Of a stretch of DNA of 64,000 nucleotides, positions 25,518 to 37,870 are shown one piece after another. Each line of letters begins with the position of its first letter. The stretch's first letter is position 1. The stretch comes from Scatophagus argus (lineage: Eukaryota; Chordata; Actinopteri; Scatophagidae), in NCBI RefSeq assembly GCF_020382885.2, contig NC_058508.1:8176055-8240054 (forward strand), given 5' to 3'. The notes beneath the pieces are model-generated. The model did not search any database, was not told the origin of the DNA, and worked only from the letters and a program-made list of their open reading frames with translations. The translations under genes were made by a program, and so were the position numbers.

Positions 25518-28500
25518 CTAGCGTTTCTTGAAGTTTTTGTTGCTCAGTCCCATGACTCTGAAGGTGCAGCTGGCAATCTTCTCATAAAGAAGCAACATGA
25601 GGGCAGCAGTCAGCACCGTCTGCAGCAGCTTGGCCTCCAGGCCTTTAAACAGACCTAACACGCCATACTTCCTAAAGAAAGAAAGCAGGGTCAAAACAGA
25701 AGAATCATGTTAAATTCGATTATGTGAAAAAGCAGAAGTCTTTGTTAACATTTTTTCATGCAATGTTATATCTTGTATTGTCCTTCCAGACACACAAAAG
25801 CAAAAGAAAGCGCTGCATGATAGACTCAGAGGTTAAAAACAGAATGGGTCTCAAGCAAGAACCACTCGCACAAATTTGTTCTTATAAATCACACTTAATA
25901 GCAGGAATGTAAACACTGAATGTTATATTTTAGCCGCTGGCAAAAGTCTCACTCTGACAGCTGCCTCAGCTTGCAACATCACTGACTATAGACTACAAAT
26001 TAGACACGGACAACTTTGCTTAAGAGCTTTTTAGCATCTAGCTTTATTTCAAACCAGTTATTTCAGACTGACTCTGCTAAACCTGTTATCTTTTCTTCTG
26101 CTGATTTCCAACAACAGAACTGGAGGCTATGCAATGTGCAAGTCTTCTTTTTACATGGTAAAATGGCATGGTAACATGCTTTCAAATGGAACTTGCCCAC
26201 TAACAGAGTGGAACAGGTAGCCTTATATGGCCAATGTAGGCACACTGATTATGCTTAAGTGTGCAGGTACTCTGAATAGGCAAAATGAGTTAAAATGACT
26301 TGTATAACTTGTATACTGAACTTGTATAAACAAAAATTAAATCATGACATTAGGAGGCAAATATGAAAATGTTTTTGCATGGGGCCCATTGTTCAGACCA
26401 CAAGAAAACCTGATTATTTTCTCAAATGAATTGACTGTTATGACTTTTGAATTTGACTGTCCAGTCTGCAAGTGAGCAGGACAGATTTGTACATTCAGGC
26501 ATTGTTAATTCATCTGAAATGTTTTTCAGATGCTAACTAGTGGTGCAGTTTTTCAAATAAATACCATAAGAACAAGTTGTAAACCCCATGATGGACATGT
26601 GTACTTCTTCATTGTAATATCCAAGTCACGCTGCTCTAGGTGGCTGTAGGTGTCACTTTAAATGATATACAGGACTGTCTGTGACCTGATTTCAGATATA
26701 CCAGTTAATAATAGCAATAGCAATTCTAATCTCCATATGCCAAAACTATTTAAGGTGCTAGTCTGAACAAAAATCGGTTTACCACACTTTTTCACATTCT
26801 ACAACAAAGTCCTTGTAAATCCACTGATACAAATGCTCTAAGTCAAAATCTAAGTCATCATTGTTTTATTCATCTCCAAAGAGAGCAAATAAAATGGGAC
26901 CATAAAAGTAGACAAAATTAAAATTTCAACCTTATTTGGAAACCTTAATATGTAACTGTGTGTATGTGTACCAACCTCACTCTGTTGACCAAAACACACT
27001 TGATAGTCCTTAGACTGGACAGCACTTTTGACTTGTCTGTTGACTCGCCAAACTGACCAAACTGTAGTAATCGTAAAGTAAAAAACACAAACATTTGTTC
27101 TTAGATGTGTAGAATTTTTATGTGTGACCTAAACACTTTTTTCAAGTGTTTCGGTGGCAAATGCTTTTGTTTGTAGAGAAACAGAATAACCTTGAATAAT
27201 ACATTTACAAATTCAAAATGTTAACCAACCACAGCTCTCCCAGAGGCAAAGATACATAAAACCTACCCTAAGAAGGGATTGAATAGTCTGCAGTGGATAT
27301 GTAACAGTGGTGGCAACAGCTTTGGCAACAGCACCAATGACGAAGATCTCAGCAGATGACAGCTTTGGGGGACAAAAGAAGAAAAAACCTTTCACATTTT
27401 GTGCTCCGCACTGCTGTTTTTGCTGTTTTCTACAGCAAAGAAGAGAAGGTGGTGTCATGCATCTACAAAAAGGCCTCTGTCTGATCGAACCGTAAATGGT
27501 AAAGTGAATAAGTAACATTTTCCCCTCCTTTATCGTGAACATCAGATTATCTTTAATGCTTCACAAAAATGTTCAAACGCACGTGGAATGAAATACGGTT
27601 CACACATTCAGCCAAACTCTCTGCCTAAGCCACCTGATAATCATGTGAACAGAATTACCAAGCGTCTGCTTGTCAGGTGTTTACTCATGCAGATGATGGG
27701 ATGACCTAAAGTGATTTCTCTTCTTCACTTTTACATTGGTAAGCGGATACGTGGGTCGTTTATAACCATGATGTAACTATGGTATTACTGACATCTTATT
27801 GAATAAGTAAGTACAATTTGACAGGTTTAGATTTTTTGCAATGCCTGTAGAAATAACAAACTAAAGTTTAAAATTGTTATGATAAAATGTATGCTACATT
27901 TCTACATTTTAGGGTGATGTAATGTGGGCTTGTGTCCTCACTGAACGCAGTAAGTTACAGTGTATAGAGTAATAAGTATAGAACATCAATCTAACTTGAG
28001 TTTAACATATTTTGAGTATTTATATATGTAACCTCTATTTCATGTTTCGATTCAAAATGTGCTGTCCTGATATATAATCTAACACTGCCATTGTCATTAA
28101 TAAAACTATAAAATTTCAGTTGTTCCAATTCTTTAATACCAAATTTGACTTTTTTATTACTATCAAATATGTATATTGATATTAGCTTAAAAATCCCATA
28201 CTGGCTGGGCTCAACAATGTACACAAAAATATCAACACTGAAATTAAAATACAACTATTTGTTATTGAAATGTCAGAATTTCTTGTAAGGATTATGTGAT
28301 GAACGATGAAAGGAAAATATTGTAATTATAAACTATCCAACTTTGTTTCCTAAATCTGTATTCTTCTTGCCATGCATTCCTTCCTCTAAAACTCCGCTCT
28401 GATTTCAGCACTCAATTTTCCTTTCCCTTTTTACAGATATTTTTCCTAATCCTGCCATCATCTCTCTCCAGTTCTCACTCACCTCCCTGGGAACTCCTCT

Positions 28501-30221
28501 CCTCAGCTGCCTCTTCAGTCCTTCATAAATCATGAACTGGATGGCTGGGTTCAGCACCAGCAGCAGTGAGGGGAAGGTCCCATTCCACAGTGCTCCCACG
28601 CCCTCATTGCGAATGATCTGCCCGAATGCATCTGCAAAAAGCAAAAGAGCAAATTAGCCATTACTGAGAAAAAGAGACCTAAGAGCTTCAGAAAAATAAA
28701 TCCCGACTCAGAATAACTTATTAGAATATATATGCAATTTCAGACAATGACCACATACCCTGAATGCCAGCGTAGTTGGTGGGCCGTATGTCTGTATTGC
28801 GAAAGTTGGAACCTTGAAGCTTTAGCCTGGTATTGACAACCCACAAAGGAGTGGTAACCAGTACATTTACAATACCTGGAGACAAGATGGAAGATGAAAC
28901 TTAAGACGGCAACCAAAGCAAACCCTTTTATGATCTGAGTTAATGAGGTTTACCTGCAGCGATGCCTATGAGCAAATCAGTGGTGGGTAATGACTGTTGT
29001 CCCCTCAACCAGGTAGCCTTGAGGCTGTGGAAGCAGTAGAAGTAGACAAAGTTGGAGCAGCACAGGCTGCAGATAACCGGGAACCAACCTCTGTATGGAG
29101 CCAGTCTGCAAATGGGGACAGCAAACACACATCTTACGTCTTGGAGGCCTGCTGCTGATATACTGTTGTGGACATATCTTTTCTTTGCACCTTTTTGTGA
29201 TGTGCTTGTGATGTGTGTGTATGTGCTAAATGGTTTTAGGGAGGTCAGGATATCAAAACAGCATGTGCCTGAAGTGTGTCTTTAAAGGACAGCAATGTCC
29301 ACCTCCACTACGGGCTAAGAGAGCTCTAACACCACTGTGTGTAGGACTTGAAGACGTTCTTCATTGCCTGTATTTGTAGTGCTCAAAATGACAAGGGGCA
29401 TGATGTGAAATGTGGGATATGTTTTTACATATATGAACTGACAAAGATAACACAGAGTGTCAAGAATTTACTGACAAGCAACAAAATCAAATCTGGTCTA
29501 ATGACGTTTTTCACTCACAGTCCTTCCTCTTTGACAATTTCTGCCAGGATGGCTGGAGTTGATCTGGCCTTTCTATTTTCATCCACTGAATACAAACAAA
29601 AGTACAACAAGTATTGAATATATACACATTACATTAATTATTATTGTAACTGTAAATAAGAATAAGACTGCTTCTCTCTTGTTTTTTTTTTTTACCTTGA
29701 AGCCTCAGTCTGGCAGTATCAAGAGGGAAGAACACGGTCATGGCAGTCACACTTCCCTAGTACAGGGAGCAGACTCAGCATATTCAATGCCTTTTGCACC
29801 ATATGGAAGAAATCTTGCACCAAACGCCAGTTAAAAAATTCTTAATTTAAAAAATGCATGAATAACACAAGCTCACAGCGGAAGATAATGTATTTTCTGA
29901 ATGATCATAAAATACTATTCAATTCGGCAAGTTTGGCAGGGCATATAAAATACCAGCTGCTGCCGAACGGAAAGGTTAGTCAAAACATTTCAACACTCAC
30001 TTTATAATTTGATATGTTGCGCTATCAGATCTAAACATCAGGGGACATTTTGGATGGAGTTTTGTGTGAAGGATGTGCAGCGTGTGAGCACCAGTTAGGC
30101 TGTCATCACGTTACAGCTGTCATTATAATTACAGACATGAACAATGAAAGAAAGGCGAACTTACCGCTGCCCCTGACACAGCATGAACCAAACTCTCATA
30201 TGAGAAAACCGAGAAGCTCAT
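25518..30221 (-). CDS. slc25a17: Peroxisomal CoA/FAD/NAD+/adenine nucleotide carrier (PMP34)
   Basis: SLC25A17 sits in the peroxisomal membrane and exchanges CoA, FAD, NAD+ and adenine nucleotides needed for fatty-acid oxidation. Nine coding exons, 30165-30221, 29696-29756, 29519-29585, 28954-29105, 28759-28875, 28483-28631, 27267-27362, 26976-27061 and 25518-25671, join in frame to 312 residues (human 307). The three mitochondrial-carrier repeats are visible through their signatures: [10 protein letters not shown] (P30), [12 protein letters not shown] (P122) and [10 protein letters not shown] (P224). Repeat 3 has Q instead of the usual acidic residue; human PMP34 has Q there too, as I recall. 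The N-terminus [15 protein letters not shown] matches PMP34, and the wording [10 protein letters not shown] and [13 protein letters not shown] is specific to this carrier. Exon 1 begins about 150 bp from a ZNF143-like promoter element. Confidence 0.95.
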
Positions 30222-30367
30222 TTTGAATTTGGTTTGTGCTTCCAACCTTTTGCTCGACTAAAAAGTTGTTATTCTTCCCGCAGCTGGCCGTTAATGCCTC
30301 GCTTCCTTGTGGACTGACCAATCAATGTATTGTCACTGTGACGGATTTGTAGACGTTTGTTTATGGA

Positions 30368-30386
30368 GCATTATGGGTAATGTAGT
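30368..30386 (-). promoter_or_regulatory. ZNF143/THAP11-like promoter element
   Basis: On the minus strand the sequence reads ACTACATTACCCATAATGC. The consensus for ZNF143 (Staf) sites is close to ACTACAATTCCCATAATGC, so it fits with about two changes. It lies about 150 bp upstream of the slc25a17 start codon and in the transcribed orientation, where such sites are usually found. Confidence 0.6.
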
Positions 30387-30389
30387 TCT

Positions 30390-31240
30390 CACCGTGGCTT
30401 AAGTCGTTTAAAGCTTTCACCCTTTACAAATTAATTTAGGTGAACAGGATCATCTTCATCAACACAAACGCACCTTTCTGTACAATTTTGTTTCACTGAA
30501 ACCTTATAATAGAGAACCGTGGATAGATAGATGAGTTTTGTGCTTTATGTCTTTCTTTCCTTTCTTTTATTTTTATTTTATTGCACGTCACAAATTGTTT
30601 ATTCTAATATATGATGCAATAATTGCTGCCATGGGCCATTTGTTGGCGTCTCTAGGCCATACCCTTCTCACACGGACTCTCAGGGTTTGAGGACATGCTG
30701 TTGTAGACAAATTAACAGCTGTGTAGAAATGTTCCTACAACCTTCTCCTGATTGGTTTCTTTTCAGTAAATGCCTTCCTCTCAATGTGTGTTTAAGCTAA
30801 AATCCTTTGATTACTCACATGTGAACCACGCTCACTTTCTGGGGACCTCTGACAGTAACTGGTTAAAGCAGCAATGATTAAAGAATCTTTGTTCCACCAT
30901 TTATTTTATTTTTTTTTTTAGTAGTACTTTTTTATTTTTTACTTTATCTATTAGTACTGAACCAAGATTTATTTGTAGATTTTTGTTTTTACAATGACAC
31001 AAAACTTTTTAATGTTAAACAGACTGCTTTAAAAAAAAAAAAGGGAAAATGGCTGAATCTTCGTTCTTACTGACATACAGTGCAGTGGGCTATCTTCTCT
31101 CAGCTAGGATTTATGTAAGATAAAAGCCACACAGGGTGTGTAACAACACACATGGTAAAGTTATCTGACCAGATATAGCAGAAACTTATCTCAAAAATCA
31201 CAAATTAATAACTGTTAATAAGTTTGAGGACGTGTATACG
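30390..31240. other. Spacer slc25a17-rpusd1
   Basis: AT-rich DNA with T-rich runs. Minus-strand AATAAA/ATAAAA-type signals at about 30900-30912 are candidates for the rpusd1 poly(A) site. No gene is seen. Confidence 0.45.
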
Positions 31241-31242
31241 AG

Positions 31243-31336
31243 GGCAGCATGGTGGTGCAGTGGTTAGCACTGTCGCCTCACAGCAGGTTCCAGGTTCGAG
31301 TCTGGGTCTGGGCTCTTCTGCGCAGAGTTTGCTCAC
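31243..31336 (+). repeat. SINE fragment, tRNA-like head only
   Basis: It begins GGCAGCATGGTGGTGCAGTG, has an A-box-like segment followed by a B-box-like GGTTCGAGTCT at 31293, and stops at GAGTTTGC. The head matches the SINE copy at 36247-36606 in opposite orientation almost base for base. It lies just downstream of the rpusd1 coding end and probably in its 3' UTR. Confidence 0.8.
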
Positions 31337-31497
31337 ATATATTGTTTGCAATAGGTTAGTGAGGGAATTAAAATACTGCTTCACTTCCATGTATGCCATT
31401 TACATGCAATACAGGGGGTCAATAAAATGGAGCAGGCATGCTCCACGTGGCCTTCATAAGCTAACATTTAAAATAACTTAACATAAATAATAATACA

Positions 31498-33153
31498 TTA
31501 GTCTCCAGCCCATTCACTCAGCCACTCCTGACACTGCCTCCTCTGCTCCTCACTCTCCTCCTCAGTCCTCTGCTCCCTGCTGGCTTTCCTTCTCTCCTCC
31601 TTCATTCTTGCCCTCTCTCTCTCATTTTCTTTGATCCTCCTGCCCTCCTTCGCCCTGTGCTCCAGCAGGGCGTCCACAGTGTCTGCCAGGGTCTGTAACG
31701 AGCGCTGCGGGACCCACTTAGGATCCTCTGTGGGGCGAAAGGGGTCTCCAGCAGAGACAAGCAGAGGCTGAGGCTCCAGAGGAATGTGGAGGAGGTGAGC
31801 GTGCAGCATCATGCGGTAAGGGGCATCGTCCTCTCCAAAGCTGTAGGTGAAGTCCCCGACGATGGGGTGGCCAACTGCGCTGCAGTGGACCCTTAACTGG
31901 TGGGTTCGTCCTAGGTGGGCAAAGTTGGTGGTGAGGACAGGCCTCCAAAAGTCTGTGCCGTTAACTAAACATTTTCATTACGCAAACCAGTGTGCCTGGA
32001 ATTTAGCAGGTCTGATTAAAAAAAGCAATATTTAGAAATATATTCAACACCATTAGCCTATAAAAATATTTTCTGTAGGTTATTTTGCCTGCTTATAGCA
32101 TGTGTTTGTGTGTGTGAGACTGTGCCATTTACTGCTCTTACATCACTTGCACACAAACAAAAAAATCACGAGACATAACCTAAAAACAAAATTCTTCATA
32201 AACGCTCTCTTTAGTATTGTCCAGATACGATTTGTTTCTAAACAAGGTGAAAGAAAGAAATCCTTCATTTTTCATGCACAACAAGAAGCAAACGTGTGTT
32301 GTTACCTGTGAGTGGCTGCAGTAACACCTTGGTGACACGGTCTCCATCATACAACCCATACTCTAATACCGTCAGCTCTGTTTGGCAAGGCTTGGGGTTC
32401 TCACAACCTTACAGGAGAAGGATGGGAATATAAACAGTTTAATTTATCATTCTGTTGTATCATCTGATAAACCCTAAATGACAATTTTGAAAATTTTGAT
32501 CACACACACATATACAGGACACGCCAAGCCAGGCTTTTATACCTTCTGTTCCCTCAATACACATCATGTGTGTTTTCCCCTCTGAAGAGTTCTTGCCAAT
32601 GGAGAAGTTCACAGTTTGTGTCTTCTCTTCCACCCAGCCACGTACCTGAGAGGTAAGAAATTCTAAATTAATTTTTTGCAGATTCTTTTAATCACACCAC
32701 ATATAGAGACATAACTCTGCTATGTGCATGTGTGTCACTTAGCTTCTGTTACATACAAGAGCGAGGTAGGCTTTAGTGACAGTGCGGTCCTTGAAGCAGC
32801 GGTATGCCTGGCCGGCAGCAGCCTTATTGAGGGCGACACACAGAGCCCCACTTGTGGAGAAATCCAACTGATGACAAAACCTGTTATTCAGAGGGACAGA
32901 TGATGAGGCAGTTACTTTTTATGAGCATCATGGAAGTGAGATAATGTGGTTAGTGCGATTCTGACCTGAATCCATAGTAGGTGCTGGGGTCTGCCAGCTG
33001 AGGGAAGTGCTGCCGAAGTTGTGCCTGTACAGTGAGTTTCTCATACCACATTTTACTGTCAATGCGGATGTCCCAGTGCTTGTCCACCACAATGTAGTCA
33101 TCGCTCTGGTACAAAACACGCAGGCTCTCCAGGCTGGCAGGCTCGGCGGTCAT
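31498..33153 (-). CDS. rpusd1: RNA pseudouridylate synthase domain-containing protein 1
   Basis: RPUSD1 belongs to the RluA pseudouridine synthase family, which isomerises uridine in RNA; the target of RPUSD1 is not well established. Five coding exons, 32966-33153, 32757-32880, 32543-32645, 32306-32407 and 31498-31910, join in frame to 309 residues (human 312). It starts MTAEPASLESLRVLYQSDD. The motif HQLDFSTSG (D69 as predicted catalytic aspartate) corresponds to the family RLDxxTSG. Further conserved parts are NKAAAGQAYRCFK, GRTHQLRVHC and GHPIVGDFTY. The C-terminal ~60 residues form a highly charged E/R/K stretch, likely a helix or coiled coil, ending in EWLSEWAGD as in the human protein (EWLSEW). 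A CAG acceptor upstream of the ATG at about 33167-33185 hints at a non-coding first exon. Confidence 0.94.
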
Positions 33154-33294
33154 CGTGTGGCATCTAGCTGAAACAACTCACAAAGGCCTGTAAAGACAGA
33201 GTGGTTGTTTTCATATTTCACAGTCTCACTTTCATTATGACTGAATCAGGCAATGGCGCAATGAATATTCAGAGCCGTTATAAGCTCAAGAGTC

Positions 33295-33440
33295 AAAGTT
33301 TGGAAAAACTTTATTGTCCATTAATGTCGGCAATAATGGAAATTTATCTTGGCTTTTGAATTTCTCATCTAGATACTGTACAGTACATGTAAGAAACATC
33401 AAATGCACATAAAAAGACATTATATGTAGCGATCTTTCAG
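33295..33440. repeat. Interspersed repeat fragment (ACTTTATTGTCC type)
   Basis: The stretch AACTTTATTGTCCATTAATG followed by TGGAAATTTATCTTGG fits the teleost repeat family with the wording TTTATTGTCCCCAATGGGGA. Borders are approximate. Confidence 0.5.
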
Positions 33441-34079
33441 GCATTAAAAAAGTAAGTACTGCGCACCAACAGGAGGAAAGTATAAATAATGAGATGTAAA
33501 ACTACTCTATTAAAAGTATGACTAACAAGTTTAAACAATTGTAGCGGTGGTGCAAAAACTACAACATTCTCCTCTGCGATGTAAGGTACAAGAATAAAGA
33601 AACATATGGAAATAATCCAATAAAGTAGTAAGATACTATTAACAGCTCATGAAATCAACTGACTGCGAACAAAAACTAACAAAATTGTAAAAGAGCATCA
33701 GCAACATGTCGAGCAGTACATACTGCGCACACTGACAGGAACACGTAGCTATGTATAGTAACCTTATGAAGTTCTTTTCTTTCTTAAATAAGTGTACTCT
33801 GCCATATTATGGTAATTACCAATGCAGAAAAGAACTGCCGTGATTGATTATTGGTTAGAAATGTTAGCATCGTTGGTTTGCTAGCTACTGCTTGCTAACA
33901 TCATGAGCTAACTAGCTATCTGCTAGTGTCATAATACTGCGATTGTCTGGTAAATTAATACAAATAACTAACCGAGCTTAATGAGTGGGATATTTTTTCA
34001 GATACCGAAAGTAAACGTACATTTTTATGAAAAATAAAAGATGTAAACAAATCCACAAGTGGAACATGGACTGCGCAGT

Positions 34080-34170
34080 CGCTTTTTCTTCTTCGTTGTT
34101 TGTTATGGCGGGTAAGAAACCAATATGAAAAGTGTAAGACGCCATCTACTGTACTGGAGCGTAACAATGT
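34080..34170. repeat. Interspersed repeat fragment (TTCTTCTTCG...CGCCATCTACTGTACTGG type)
   Basis: TTTTTCTTCTTCGTTGTTTG, then GGTAAGAAACCAA, then CGCCATCTACTGTACTGGAG is the layout of a common teleost repeat. It mimics a start codon followed by a splice donor. Confidence 0.6.
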
Positions 34171-36246
34171 AACAACACAATTTTGTGTCTTGACTTCTGT
34201 GGCCAGGACAGCCCTTTCGTTCACTCTAGAAAGTTATTCAAGTAACCGAGCAAATATCCTCTGCTCTACATGTTATACATGTTCCAGATCCCACATACAT
34301 ATGATCGTAATATCTAAAGAAAATTGATAAAATATTCATTATAATCAATTAGTCATAGTAATCATTATAAAGCTATCAGTCAAATTCATCTTTAACTTTG
34401 TTTAGTGTGTGTTTTGTGTGTTTTTTTGGTTGATGAATTACACTCACAATAAAGAATGTAGGGAGGTGGAGACAGTCTGCAATCTTAACTGTGCAAAAAG
34501 CATAAAACGTACAAAAGAATAATTACACTTACTCAGTGATGATAAGGTAACCAGATGAACTAGTTTGCACGTATTAATGTATTTGTTTATGAATATTTTC
34601 TGTGTGTAGCTTGGGTGGGGTTACTATATTTCACTTTGTGTAACTGAGGTACATATTTACTTCTTTCTCATGCTTTTAACAACCATGTGACCCCTCAGGC
34701 TCAAACTTATATTGTAAAGTTTAAAGACATCCCAACTCTTTAATTGGTAACTGGTTGGGTTTGTGGTATGTGGTACTACAACATTATTATTGTTTGGGGA
34801 TTCACCGACATGGCATGCTGGGACAATGAACAGAGCATTCATTAATGTTTTCAGTCTGATCAGTGAATTTTCTACCATGACCAGCTACACTGCGTGATGT
34901 GAGAAAGACTCACTGACTGTAAGTGTGAATGTTCATCAGTCAGTGAAGCAGATTGATGTAATTTTATCTCCTCTCCAAAGCAGTTTACCAAAATGCTTTT
35001 TTAATGGCCACATTTTGGATTGTGGCAATACTATTGAGCCTAAAACGCAGGAGTCTGTCATCCTGACACAGGGGATTATGTCTATTGCATTTGTTTCATC
35101 TGTTTCTGCCCTGTCAGAAGGTACTGTTCCATGTGACTCACCAGTCACATTATTTGTGAGGTCCATAATCCCTCACCTCGACCTCCCCTCGACACTTTCA
35201 TCTGGCAGAGGTCAACGGCTTTGATGACACGCTTCATCCAGTATTGTGACCATGTGGTATGTAATGAAATGCTGTTGTTTTGTCGGTTCTTTTTTTGTCT
35301 TTTTTCATGTTGTGGTCTATCTCAGGGCCACAGCATCCAGTCCTTTCACTGATATTGCAGGCAAGCACTGTTTTCTTACTGCGTGCGTTATTCATATACA
35401 CAAAGTGTAACAAGCTGGAGGCTCATGTTTGAAAAGTAAATGACGATGATAATTCCTGGACCATCAGAGAGTACTGGGACCGAGACAAAGAAAGGTTGAG
35501 TTCCAGGAGCAGGGCCAGAGAGGTGCCATGGTGGGGCTACACACTTCAGTTCAGCTTTCTGTAGCACACTTTTGCCCATTCTCAAAACTTCTGTGGCCCA
35601 TCAGAGCTGTGTGGACATTTTTAATTTGAGCAAAACTCCCCAAAAATATTTTATTCTTTCTTGTCAAGGGGCAGATACAGGTGTAGTGTGCAAACTTGAA
35701 GCCTCATACAAAACAACATAGAGTGAGAATGTGCTTCATAATGAAGTAGTAGACATTTTGTGTCCAGCAGTTGAGCTTATGACCTGAAAATTATTTGCAT
35801 ATTCATATATTTTGGAATTTTTAATGTGGGACAAGGGATAGGTGTCATTTTAAAGATCTTGCAAGATCCTGCAATAACCATGTCAGACAGAGAGAATGTT
35901 TATGTCTACCTTAATATATGTGTGGAAGTGATCTTTAATTTTATATAAAAAAGATTGGATTAATTATCTAATTTTTAAGAACATTTTTATTAGTTTCAGT
36001 CATTTCATCATTTTTGTCAAAAACTAAAGATCATTGGACTCACTATTATAATTAAATATGGTTCTTCATTCAAACTCTTTTTGATTAAACTAGTTTGGTT
36101 AATTTATCACTATTTCTTTTTCACCTGTTCACCACCTACAGTTAACATCTGGACTTTTTAAAACACTTCAAACATTGTATAGACCAAACCCAGCTGGGCC
36201 CTGTTACCTGAAGCAAGTTTCCCAGCTTATTTAATGTGACTGTGTG

Positions 36247-36606
36247 TCCATCCATTTTCTATACTGCTTATCCGTCAGGGTCGCGGGGGAGCTGGAGCCT
36301 ATCCCAGCTGACTACGGGCGAGAGGCGGGGTACACCCTGGACTGGTCGCCAGTCAATCGCAGGGCAACACACAGAGACAAACAACCACACACTCTCACAC
36401 TCACACCTAGGGGCAATGAAGAGTAGCCAATTAACCTAATGTGCATGTTTTTGGTATTGTGGGAGGAAGCTGGAGTACCCTGAGAAAACCCACGCAGGCA
36501 CAGGGTGAACATGCAAACTCCACATAGAAGGGCCCAGACCGGGATTCGAACCTGGAACCCTCTTGCTATGAGGCGACAGTGCTAACCACTGCACCACCGT
36601 GCTGCC
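36247..36606 (-). mobile_element. tRNA-headed SINE, near full length
   Basis: Read on the minus strand, the element starts GGCAGCACGGTGGTGCAGTG, has an A-box-like part and a B box GGTTCGAATCC (36542-36552), then a body with GTTTGCATGTTCACCCTGTG and CGCAGGGTACTCC-type blocks. It ends in CAGTATAGAAAATGGATGGA. This is the widespread teleost SINE with a LINE-related tail. No convincing target-site duplication was found in the flanks, so it is probably old. Confidence 0.8.
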
Positions 36607-36944
36607 TGTGATTTATTTTCATTTCATGTTTTATCTTCAACAGTCCAACAACTGTAGCAACAACTCAACTGCAAGTCTACATACGGAACTTTTATTTTGA
36701 AATAAGCCAATCCTCCAGCATAATCATCATCTTCTGTGGTATGGATCCAAACACACACTGATCATTTTCATACCTCAAAGCTAACAAATTATTAGCAAGG
36801 CTCTGAACACACTGTGCTGAAACACACTGGTTGAATTAAGTCCTGACTCTTAAGTAATCCCTGAACCCAGCCAGGTATGAATGTGTTTCAGCTAAGAAGA
36901 TCAAGAGTCATTATATAATTGGCATTTCATAACTCAATCTGCTT

Positions 36945-37190
36945 TCCACTCTGTGTGTGTGCGTGTGTGAGTGTGTGTGTGTGTGTGTAAATGAGACAGG
37001 TGTTTCACTAGATTTGGATTCAAACGTGTTGTCTTGTCTCTATTGTCAGATTTCTAGATATTGTTGCATAACATTTCGGAGCAAATCATCTTAGAGAGCT
37101 GTATGACAGATTGGCATGTTTACCTGGGTATGCACTGTGACAGGAAAGCAGGACACACACACAAACACACACACACACACACACACACAA
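36945..37190. repeat. (GT)n and (CA)n microsatellites
   Basis: A GT-rich run is at about 36953-36987 and an interrupted CA run at about 37153-37189. They are separated by unique sequence. Confidence 0.85.
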
Positions 37191-37870
37191 GGAGATGCAC
37201 GTGGCATTACGCAGTTTCATTGGAAATCACAAAGGTTTCAGTCAGATGACGGGGAAGATGAAGAGGAGATGGACTGACAGGCGTTAAACACATTCATTGT
37301 CATCTTTGTCGATAACGAGAATCTGTTATTTTTCCTTGAGCCAACACTGGATATTCTTTTTGCTGTCTTAACTATACAATCTTAAACATTAACTGGAAAT
37401 ACTGCCAAATTTAAGATAACGTGATTGTGAAGCGTCAAGAAGAAGAGAGTTTCATCTTTTGTACTTTTGCGAATGAAAACTCACCTGGATGTGGTATATT
37501 TCTGGATTAAGCTGACTGTCCAAGCTGACTGTCTCCATCTTGGATATCATTCTTTGCACTCTTTAGATCTCCTGAGGGGTTTGAAATCTTTGTGCCGGAC
37601 GGAAACCAGTGTGATAAACATGCAATACTAGCTGTGTCTCTCACCTTTTCTCAATCTTGTATCATCTGTTTCCTCCAAAGGTGTGAATATACAGGCTGGC
37701 TGGCTGTGTTTCCCTGCTTTTCTGGAGAGTTAAGAAAAACAGCTAAGTTGATAATAGAAAGTGAAAGTGTGGTTGTGTGTGGCTCCTTTGGCCCTTGCAT
37801 GTATTTCTGTATTTTTCTCCTTTTTCTTTCACCTTGCCACAACTTCAGTGTTGTGATCTGTCTGTTCGCG

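Larger units (their letters stand above)
33154..36240. other. rpusd1 upstream region and intergenic spacer
   Basis: The rpusd1 promoter and any 5' non-coding exon should lie in the first kilobase. Two repeat fragments are seen at 33295-33440 and 34080-34170. The remainder is AT-rich, with only short open frames lacking recognised domains. Confidence 0.5.

Noticed and set aside
31718-31948. Open frame on the minus strand overlapping rpusd1 exon 5
   Set aside because: It is a different frame of the same exon; the rpusd1 frame carries the family motifs GRTHQLRVHC and GHPIVGDFTY.
34104-34112. ATGGCGG followed by GTAAG, looking like a first coding exon on the plus strand opposite rpusd1
   Set aside because: It lies inside a known dispersed repeat (TTCTTCTTCG ... 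CGCCATCTACTGTACTGG), the frame does not join well to the 37871 region, and no downstream exons were found.
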